A stretch of 5,448 nt of DNA from Candidatus Latescibacterota bacterium (GTDB lineage Bacteria; Latescibacterota; 4484-107), in assembly GCA_030613045.1 (NCBI GenBank), contig JAUWMS010000234.1, positions 1 through 5,448 of the forward strand, written 5' to 3'. Under the pieces are notes generated by a model. That model did no database searches. It was not told the DNA's origin and saw only the letters and a program-made list of their open reading frames with translations. Positions within the stretch are counted from its first letter, which is position 1. Each line of letters begins with the position of its first letter. The position numbers and the translations under genes are program-made. This document shows, piece after piece, positions 1 to 4,063 of the stretch.

Positions 1-17
1 GATTTGAATAACCTTCT

Positions 18-236
18 TTAGTAGTTCCTGTTGTGGCATTTGTTGAGGCGCTCCAAAAGAATTTTCCTGAATGCTTCTTCCGAAAGATTCGGGAACCGTT
101 TCCGTAATCCATGAACGAAAAGCTGATTGGCAAATTCGGACAATTCAAATGCCTTGAGTAATTTTTTCTCAGGCGACATTTGACGGAGTATTTGAATATA
201 TATCTCATGATTGGGACGTCTTTTAATGTTCATCAT
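18..236 (-). CDS. small uncharacterised protein encoded downstream of hepT
   Basis: This encodes a 72-residue charged protein of unknown function. It looks mostly helical, with a Pro-Glu-Lys-Lys turn followed by a helix (LLKAFELSEFANQLF), a basic Gly-Leu-Arg-Lys-Arg segment, a second acidic helix (LSEEAFRKILLERL) and the C-terminal signature CHNRNY. It has no signal peptide or membrane segment. From memory, unchecked, small proteins with this ending are often encoded next to nucleotidyltransferase genes, which fits mntA-hepT immediately upstream. The gene lies 17 bases after the hepT stop and is probably co-transcribed with it. I chose the ATG at 236 because AAAGGGAGA sits about 10 bases upstream; a second ATG follows at 233. 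A TTG at 257 also has GGAGGG upstream, overlaps the hepT stop as TTGA, and would add seven residues. It could be an accessory part of the toxin-antitoxin unit, but this is inference. Confidence 0.75.
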   Translation of the reverse strand: MMNIKRRPNHEIYIQILRQMSPEKKLLKAFELSEFANQLFVHGLRKRFPNLSEEAFRKILLERLNKCHNRNY

Positions 237-253
237 CGTGATAAATCTCCCTT

Positions 254-628
254 TCAACGGCCGTTGCCCTCCAGCGTTTGAAGAACACCTTGCTCCACCT
301 TCACTATTTTTTCAAGCTCGGCGATCAAAGGGGGAATGTCCTCAATCACCGTCTTCCATAGAATATCAAGATTGATGTCAAAATAAGCATGAACCAGACG
401 ATTCCTCATACCGATGATATTCGGCCAGAAAATTTTCGGCAAATGGTCACGGCATTTGTCAGTTACGTTAGCAGCTGATTCTACTATAATTTTAATGGAT
501 TTGATAAGAGCGAGCACCAGGTTTAGCTCCGTGTCGAGCGATCTTCTGGTTTTTCTTTGAGAAAATCCCTCAACTTCCGTGGCCGCATCCAGCATATGTC
601 GCAGGCGCGCAGAATCAATTTTCTGCAT
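254..628 (-). CDS. hepT: HepT-like HEPN ribonuclease toxin (type VII toxin-antitoxin)
   Basis: This is a 124-residue HEPN-domain protein of the HepT/DUF86 family. Known HepT toxins are RNases that are neutralised when the partner MntA adds AMP to a tyrosine beside the catalytic motif. The RX4HXY signature is visible near residues 75-82 (RNRLVHAY), giving Arg75, His80 and Tyr82 as candidate catalytic and AMP-accepting residues. Around it lies the helical family pattern, with a long helix at about 33-55 (TELNLVLALIKSIKIIVE) and a C-terminal helix at about 95-115. The length is normal and the protein looks intact. The ATG at 628 has GGAGG six bases upstream, inside the end of mntA. The two genes overlap by 14 bases, so translation is probably coupled. 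The antitoxin gene comes first, as is common for this system. Family assignment is confident; toxicity is inferred. Confidence 0.9.
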   Translation of the reverse strand: MQKIDSARLRHMLDAATEVEGFSQRKTRRSLDTELNLVLALIKSIKIIVESAANVTDKCRDHLPKIFWPNIIGMRNRLVHAYFDINLDILWKTVIEDIPPLIAELEKIVKVEQGVLQTLEGNGR

Positions 629-920
629 ACTGCACCTCCGCCGAGTTAAGCACCTCCTGCCTGAAGTAGTGGCTCAAATCCTGCGCTGTTCTTACATCTG
701 CTTTACGTCCCATAATTTCAGTCAACTCAATTTCCATACCTGCCAGACGGATGAGGCCGGGTATGTGGTCCGGGTCAAATTCGACAAGGAGATCAATATC
801 ACTGTCCGACCTGAAATCATTGCGCAGAACAGAGCCAAAAAGGGATAATTTTCGAATATGGTGTCTCTCGCAGAATTGGGCAATCTTTTTTCTGGGCAGG
901 TCAATGTGGGCTTTACTCAT
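615..920 (-). CDS. mntA: MntA-like minimal nucleotidyltransferase antitoxin
   Basis: This is a 101-residue minimal nucleotidyltransferase. In type VII systems MntA uses ATP to AMPylate the HepT toxin on tyrosine, which blocks its RNase activity. The GSX10DXD signature is exact: Gly29-Ser30 in LFGSVLRNDF, then Asp41-Ile-Asp43 in SDIDLLVEFD. A likely third metal-binding carboxylate is Asp75 in RKADVRT. The C-terminal part (DLSHYFRQEVLNSAEVQYAE) is typical of the small family members. The ATG at 920 has GGAGGGA about seven bases upstream, a strong ribosome binding site. The 3' end overlaps hepT by 14 bases. The leader is about 90 bases long and begins at the attC-like element (1007-1064), so this operon may be the next integron cassette. 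A TATACT box near 998 in the leader could serve as a -10 element, but I see no matching -35. Confidence 0.92.
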   Translation of the reverse strand: MSKAHIDLPRKKIAQFCERHHIRKLSLFGSVLRNDFRSDSDIDLLVEFDPDHIPGLIRLAGMEIELTEIMGRKADVRTAQDLSHYFRQEVLNSAEVQYAEN

Positions 921-1006
921 TTACGCTCCCTCCACGATCTTTAGATGTCCCAAGGCGAAACGACGATTGATGACGGGACGCCACTTATTTCTCCAGTATA
1001 TTTTGG

Positions 1007-1064
1007 AACTAACGGTGAACTGTGCGGCGCGGCTTTTTGCGTCCGCACAAGTGATTGGTTATGC
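1007..1064 (-). other. candidate attC recombination site (integron cassette 3' end)
   Basis: Read on the minus strand, this 58-base imperfect palindrome has the order expected of attC. It starts with the outer core box GCATAAC (1064-1058), then an 8-base spacer, the inner box TGTGCGG-A-CGC, a short central loop, the inner box GCGCCGCACA, a 7-base spacer and the outer box GTTAGTT (1013-1007). The inner boxes pair over ten bases, leaving one extra-helical A, and the spacers do not pair. The outer boxes pair as TAAC/GTTA. GTTAGTT departs from the GTTRRRY consensus at one position, and GCATAAC departs from RYYYAAC at one position. The stop codon of the membrane-protein gene lies inside GCATAAC. 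There is no T-run after the hairpin, so a terminator is a poorer explanation. The assignment is by eye. Confidence 0.6.
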
Positions 1065-1600
1065 CGCTTCCTTCATTCGAATGCCGTGGATAATATTGGG
1101 GACAAACCTCTCACTATAACCGGCAACAAAAGACCATACCAAAACCTTCGCAACATCTTGATCAGTTGCTGGTTTGCAGGCCCTAATGAATTCAATCATA
1201 TGAGTATATGAAACTTCCTTCACGCCTTGGAACTGTGGAAATAGTTCCCCCCCAACAATACCGCTGGCGCAAGCCACGTAAAGAAATACCGCAAAAGTCA
1301 TCGCAATTAAAACTTTCCAGCTAATGAAAACTGCAATTAAATGCCATTTAAGCATACTTATCTGTTCATGGTTCCGCTGTGACTCATTAACAACAGAGCC
1401 CAGTAGAGCTGCCAGGTACACAAACCAGAAAATAGGCAATTTATTCTCACTGTCATTAACAGCGATAGGCCTGAGATAATGGGTTGCGATAAGGGATGCG
1501 ATAAGGATAGTGGCTATCAATACCGCTATTAAGATCCTAATTCTACTTACAGTACCTTCTGTAGGTGGCATAAATCACTCCATCGGATATACAGGCATAA
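1013..1600 (-). mobile_element. putative integron gene cassette carrying a membrane-protein gene
   Basis: The unit runs from just inside GTTATGC (minus strand, 1601-1595) to the G of GTTAGTT (1013) and is 588 bases long. It holds a single gene (1059-1571) reading with the unit, a leader of only 24 bases, and an attC-like palindrome at its 3' end that overlaps the stop codon. The starting box GTTATGC is the exact complement of the GCATAAC box at the far end, as expected if the unit once existed as a circle whose attC joined these ends. No integrase gene lies in the window, so this could be part of a larger array or a cluster of attC sites without integrase. This is inference from architecture; mobility is not shown. 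Confidence 0.5.
1059..1571 (-). CDS. small integral membrane protein, probable cassette-borne gene
   Basis: This encodes a 170-residue protein I cannot assign to a named family. It has hydrophobic segments at about residues 11-31 (RILIAVLIATILIASLIA), 46-62 (PIFWFVYLAALLGSVV) and 76-108 (a long stretch containing ISWKVLIAMTFAVFLYVACA). Three or four membrane spans are therefore likely. A C-terminal SFVAGYSERFVPNII motif (about 147-161) resembles the aGFSERxxPdll pattern I recall from other uncharacterised bacterial membrane proteins. The loop after span 3 is soluble and includes TDQDVAKVL. The ATG at 1571 has GGAG six bases upstream. The gene fills the putative cassette almost entirely and its TAA stop lies in the attC-like core. 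It looks intact. Base composition is lower in GC than the synthetase gene on the right, consistent with a separate origin. No function is proposed. Confidence 0.8.
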   Translation of the reverse strand: MPPTEGTVSRIRILIAVLIATILIASLIATHYLRPIAVNDSENKLPIFWFVYLAALLGSVVNESQRNHEQISMLKWHLIAVFISWKVLIAMTFAVFLYVACASGIVGGELFPQFQGVKEVSYTHMIEFIRACKPATDQDVAKVLVWSFVAGYSERFVPNIIHGIRMKEAA

Positions 1601-1672
1601 CATAAGATTAGGTGTACTAATGGAAACAGCAAAGGTCGCTTTTCATGGCAACCTAATCTTACAAGGTTATTA
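1595..1672 (-). repeat. long inverted repeat bounded by TAAC/GTTA, possible second attC
   Basis: An 11-base perfect inverted repeat, TAAGATTAGGT (1603-1613) and ACCTAATCTTA (1651-1661), is flanked outside by GCATAAC (1595-1601) and GTTATTA (1666-1672). On the minus strand this reads TAATAAC, a short spacer, the stem, a 37-base centre that can fold further (AAAG/CTTT and ATGGAAA/TTTTCAT arms), the stem again, then GTTATGC. GTTATGC matches the core box of the neighbouring attC-like site. The arrangement suggests the attC of a preceding cassette. However, the spacers are unusually short and unequal (4 and 1 bases) and the inner stem lacks an obvious extra-helical base, so this is less canonical than 1007-1064. 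No T-run follows on either strand. Confidence 0.45.
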
Positions 1673-1760
1673 TTGGCTAGCTTCTTTCTATACTATATCT
1701 TAGTCATTACTTTATTCATTTTTCTTTTAGATTATGTTGCTTTCAATAGCAACCTAATCT
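1635..1760. repeat. diverged 25-base direct repeat, two copies 101 bases apart
   Basis: Positions 1635-1659 and 1736-1760 align without gaps at 21 of 25 bases and end in the identical 12-mer GCAACCTAATCT. The first copy forms the inner part and right arm of the inverted repeat at 1595-1672. The second forms most of the hairpin at 1729-1760. The two structures therefore appear to be related copies, the left one with a longer centre. The sequence between and around them is very AT-rich and has no convincing open reading frame. Confidence 0.7.
1729..1760. repeat. 12-bp hairpin in AT-rich non-coding DNA
   Basis: AGATTATGTTGC (1729-1740) pairs with GCAACCTAATCT (1749-1760) across an 8-base loop, with a single mismatch in the stem. 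No T-run follows on either strand, so I do not read it as a terminator. Its right arm is shared with the larger inverted repeat on its left. It may be a decayed recombination site, a small dispersed palindromic repeat, or part of an untranslated RNA. The whole gene-free stretch 1602-1844 holds only this element, its relative and the small hairpin at 1805-1827. Confidence 0.6.
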
Positions 1761-1798
1761 GTTCCAATTATTCTTTCTCATATCAAAAACCTATCCGT

Positions 1799-1827
1799 AA
1801 ATAACGCCTGTTTTTCTGATCAGGACG
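1799..1827 (-). terminator. possible weak terminator after the restriction-modification genes
   Basis: On the minus strand CGTCCTG (1827-1821) pairs with CAGGCG (1810-1805), leaving one bulged T, and is followed by TTATTT (1804-1799). It begins 18 bases after the stop of the nuclease-like gene, the right place for a terminator of that operon. The stem is short and the T-run is interrupted, so it would be weak. Confidence 0.3.
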
Positions 1828-1844
1828 TGAACTAATGCATTTTG

Positions 1845-2393
1845 TCAAGGTAAACAACGGGCGTCCTCTCGTTTTTCAAGTACCTTTCTCCGAAATCCCT
1901 CCATCGGATGCAGCGCACTGATTCGGATAAAATGGCAACTATATCCTCCCCGACCGCCCATCTTCGATCCGAAATCCCGCTTTGGCGCGCGATCCACTTC
2001 CTCCGAAGTCGCCCAGCCACAGACCACCGCTTTCGTGCCGGGCGAAATAGTATCCGCGCGTCTCGAAGGCACATCCAAAATGATCTGAACGTAGAAAGCG
2101 GGCTTCCTCTTTTGCGCGTAATCCTCCCGGACCAATAAGTTGAGCCTGTCGCTGTAAGGAAAGGCCGACGCCTTGATCTCGATCCCCTCAAAATCCACCT
2201 CTCCTTTATTCTCCCCCACCCGGTTTCGTTGCCAGTCATTGTAGAAATACTCGGCAAACGCGAACTCCCCTAAAATTCCAGTCAGCGTATCGATTCCGGA
2301 GGCCACGGTTCGGCGCACCTGCGTTGCCGGAATCAGCGCCCGTGCGGCCTCGATCATTTCCTCCGTGAGGATCACCGTGGGAGCCTTGCTCAT
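1845..2393 (-). CDS. putative restriction endonuclease, PD-(D/E)XK-like
   Basis: This encodes a 182-residue protein. It carries a compact PD-(D/E)XK-like core: Glu43 in the helix LGEFAFAEYF, then Asp67 and Glu72-Ile-Lys74 in GEVDFEGIEIKASAF. That places an acidic residue four positions before an E-x-K on a predicted strand. Other conserved-looking segments are LNLLVREDYAQKR (84-96), FYVQIILDV (100-108), KAVVCGWATSEEVD (121-134) and FGSKMGGRGGYSCHFI (141-156). There is no signal peptide or membrane span. The start ATG is one base after the methyltransferase stop (TGAGATG), with GAGG about ten bases upstream inside the methyltransferase gene, so the two are surely co-translated. Location beside a DNA methyltransferase makes a type II-like restriction enzyme the best guess. 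I do not recognise a named family or recognition sequence. A non-nuclease partner protein is a possible alternative. Confidence 0.7.
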   Translation of the reverse strand: MSKAPTVILTEEMIEAARALIPATQVRRTVASGIDTLTGILGEFAFAEYFYNDWQRNRVGENKGEVDFEGIEIKASAFPYSDRLNLLVREDYAQKRKPAFYVQIILDVPSRRADTISPGTKAVVCGWATSEEVDRAPKRDFGSKMGGRGGYSCHFIRISALHPMEGFRRKVLEKREDARCLP

Positions 2394-2394
2394 C

Positions 2395-3636
2395 TCAATT
2401 TTTCCTCAAAATCACGATCCGATTCGTGTTGGTGCCCTTGGTATTGTTTGAAATCCCCCAGATATTGGCCGTTTTGGTAAAGGTCTGCTGATTGATCATA
2501 ATGCCCTCGCAATCAAAACCCGCCTTCAACCCGAGAGGCGCCACGTATTCTTCCAGTTTCACACGTCCCCCCCGGACTTCACCCACTTCAAAAGCAACGG
2601 TTCCGCCGGGCTTGGTAATCCGAAACAGCTCTTCAAACACCGCTCCCATCACTTCACACCAATCGGCTATTTTCCTCGACACCGTAATTTTCGATGCGAC
2701 CTCATCGGGATCAATCCCATTGAACCAGCATCGCAGCCAGTTGTCCTGGGCATATTGGACCACGTTTAGAAACGGCGGCGAGGTCACCGTAAGCTGAACG
2801 GAGTTATCCGCGATCTCCGATGTACATCGGGCATCCCGGGTCAGAAAAAGGGCCTTCGATCCGATGCGGCGAAGCTGCTGAGATGTGTGATCGGTGATGT
2901 TTTTGGTCAGCGATCTGGTTTTCTTCAGAATCAGCTTCCGGGTGTCTCTATACTCCGGCCGCTGTTTTCTCTTTTGGTTGATCTTTCGTTGACGTTCCTG
3001 AGAAACCGCCTGATTGGGAGGAAGCGTATAGACGGAGAAAAACCCGGCGGAATGTCCGGTAAGGCGGCTCGTGGCCACCATGCGAATCCAGCGGTCAAGC
3101 TCATCTTCCAGATTGCGCGCTCGCCGCTCATTCAGATAGGACCGCAGGGAGCGGATTTCGGATTCGGTTTGGGGATGATAAAACATGGAGAGATCCAGAT
3201 CCGACCGATGCTCTTCGCGATCAGGAATAGCAGCCAACCTCGTTTGGAGTGCGGCGCGATCCGGTATGAAAAGTCTCGGGGAACACAATATCTCGCTCAA
3301 TGGATTGCTATCATTGGAGACGATATTTCTGCCCAACAGGGCCGCCTCGAGAACCGTCGTTCCCCTTCCGGAAAAGGGATCGTACACCACGTCTGGGGGT
3401 TCCGTGAATAGTTGAATAAAAAACCGGGGCAACTGGGCCTTAAAACATGCCCGGTACGACACTTCGTGGATCCGATTGGCCTGTCGCTGTTTCGAGGTCC
3501 AAAACTCATTGACGTATTTGAGGATGCGATGGCCCGCTATTTCGACGGATTCAACCTTTGTCTCCCGTGCCTTGTTTCCGGACGTTTCATCGTCGGTGAA
3601 GCTGGTGAGAACCTCTTTGAGATCAATGCGTTTCAT
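2395..3636 (-). CDS. amino-group DNA methyltransferase (N4-cytosine/N6-adenine class)
   Basis: This 413-residue enzyme should transfer a methyl group from S-adenosylmethionine to an exocyclic amino group in DNA. The SAM-binding motif I is DPFSGRGTT (86-94), preceded by a motif X-like segment (LPRFFIQLF, 69-77). The catalytic motif IV is TSPPF (285-289), followed by NVVQYAQDNW. A KPGGTVAFEVGEVR segment (342-355) and the C-terminal SNNTKGTNTNRIVIL complete the fold. The serine before PP is the variant most often seen in N4-cytosine enzymes, but N6-adenine cannot be excluded. Motif I precedes IV with about 190 residues between them, which probably hold the target-recognition region; this is an alpha-like motif order. 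The basic stretch around 216-245 lies there. The ATG at 3636 has GAAGG five bases upstream. It is the first gene of the pair, so methylation could be established before the nuclease appears. Confidence 0.9.
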   Translation of the reverse strand: MKRIDLKEVLTSFTDDETSGNKARETKVESVEIAGHRILKYVNEFWTSKQRQANRIHEVSYRACFKAQLPRFFIQLFTEPPDVVYDPFSGRGTTVLEAALLGRNIVSNDSNPLSEILCSPRLFIPDRAALQTRLAAIPDREEHRSDLDLSMFYHPQTESEIRSLRSYLNERRARNLEDELDRWIRMVATSRLTGHSAGFFSVYTLPPNQAVSQERQRKINQKRKQRPEYRDTRKLILKKTRSLTKNITDHTSQQLRRIGSKALFLTRDARCTSEIADNSVQLTVTSPPFLNVVQYAQDNWLRCWFNGIDPDEVASKITVSRKIADWCEVMGAVFEELFRITKPGGTVAFEVGEVRGGRVKLEEYVAPLGLKAGFDCEGIMINQQTFTKTANIWGISNNTKGTNTNRIVILRKN

Positions 3637-3655
3637 CGTTGCCTTCGGGGCATTC

Positions 3656-3700
3656 TCCCGGTATCCGGAACGGGAACTGTGCGTCTTTGACAGTACAGTT
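3656..3700. promoter_or_regulatory. short inverted repeats in the methyltransferase leader
   Basis: Two small palindromes lie 20-65 bases before the methyltransferase start. TCCCG (3656-3660) pairs with CGGGA (3671-3675), and AACTGT (3675-3680) pairs with ACAGTT (3695-3700). The second also contains tandem ACAGT copies (3690-3699). They could be an operator or a leader hairpin controlling the restriction-modification operon, but arms of five and six bases can occur by chance. Confidence 0.25.
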
Positions 3701-3747
3701 GAAATTCACAGCGCGGCATAGCCTCAAACAAAGCCCAAAAGCAATGG

Positions 3748-3839
3748 GACACGGAACCCACGGATTTTCACGGATCAAACAAAGTGCGCCTATCCGGGAA
3801 TCCAAGCAATCTAACCCATCCTCGCTCAATAACACGGAT
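3748..3839. repeat. cluster of short CACGGA(T) repeats
   Basis: CACGGAT occurs at 3759-3765, 3769-3775 and 3833-3839, and a shortened CACGGA near 3749-3754. The spacing (10, then 64 bases) is irregular, which rules out a CRISPR array. From memory, intergenic CACGGATTTTCACGGAT-like tracts recur in some environmental bacterial genomes; I have not been able to check this. Confidence 0.4.
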
Positions 3840-3874
3840 CCTTGCGCCGATTAGCAGGCTGTTTTTTCAACACA

Positions 3875-3903
3875 AAAGTAACGCTTCTTTTTAAAAATGT
3901 CAA
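3875..3903 (-). promoter_or_regulatory. possible sigma70-type promoter for the restriction-modification operon
   Basis: On the minus strand a perfect -35 TTGACA (3903-3898) is followed, after 17 bases, by TACTTT (3880-3875), which matches TATAAT at only three positions. Transcription from here would leave a leader of roughly 230 bases before the methyltransferase start. The ideal spacing supports it; the weak -10 and long leader count against it. Confidence 0.25.
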
Positions 3904-3996
3904 CAGAAAAATCAAAGCGCCGGATCGAAGAGCAGTCCCGCCTCATGCCCGCGTTCCCCCATTAAGCCGACACATCGCATCTACCCGAAAATAGAA

Positions 3997-4029
3997 AGAC
4001 TTCCGAAGTTTCAAAAACTTCGGAAGTCT
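3997..4029 (-). terminator. strong intrinsic terminator of the acyl synthetase gene
   Basis: AGACTTCCGAAGTTT (3997-4011) and AAACTTCGGAAGTCT (4015-4029) form a perfect 15-bp stem with a 3-base loop. On the minus strand it is followed by TTTCTATTTTC, a T-rich tail. It starts 35 bases after the synthetase stop codon, so it should end that transcript and insulate the restriction-modification genes from it. No gene converges from the left. Confidence 0.85.
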
Positions 4030-4063
4030 GATGGAAAGTTATGAGAGAAAGGTGGAATTCCTG

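Larger units (their letters stand above)
3637..3996. other. intergenic region upstream of the methyltransferase gene
   Basis: I see no credible gene in these 360 bases; short frames on both strands lack family-like sequence or ribosome binding sites. The region holds the short inverted repeats near the methyltransferase start, the CACGGA repeat cluster and a possible promoter, each listed separately. It separates the terminator of the synthetase gene from the restriction-modification pair and probably marks a boundary between the stable and accessory parts of the window. Confidence 0.6.

Noticed and set aside
645..651. GTTAAGC, a perfect match to the integron core consensus
   Set aside because: It lies inside the mntA coding sequence with no surrounding palindrome or partner box, so it is likely chance.
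751..1211. Plus-strand frames opposite mntA and across the attC-like site
   Set aside because: They run antisense to mntA and the membrane-protein gene and show no recognisable protein pattern.
1729..1760. Hairpin considered as an intrinsic terminator
   Set aside because: No T-run follows the stem on either strand; a repeat or decayed recombination site fits better.
1832..2257. Minus-strand open frame of 141 codons within the nuclease-like gene
   Set aside because: Arg/Trp/Ser-rich out-of-frame translation; the alternative frame has coherent secondary structure and couples directly to the methyltransferase stop.
2887..3411. Plus-strand open frame of 174 codons opposite the methyltransferase
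   Set aside because: It lies wholly antisense to conserved methyltransferase motifs and shows no domain or convincing ribosome binding site.
3623..3835. Minus-strand open frame of 70 codons before the methyltransferase
   Set aside because: It spans repeat-like intergenic DNA, overlaps the methyltransferase start, and has an unstructured Cys-rich translation.
3748..3839. CACGGAT repeats considered as a CRISPR array
   Set aside because: Repeats are only seven bases, irregularly spaced, and no cas genes are present.
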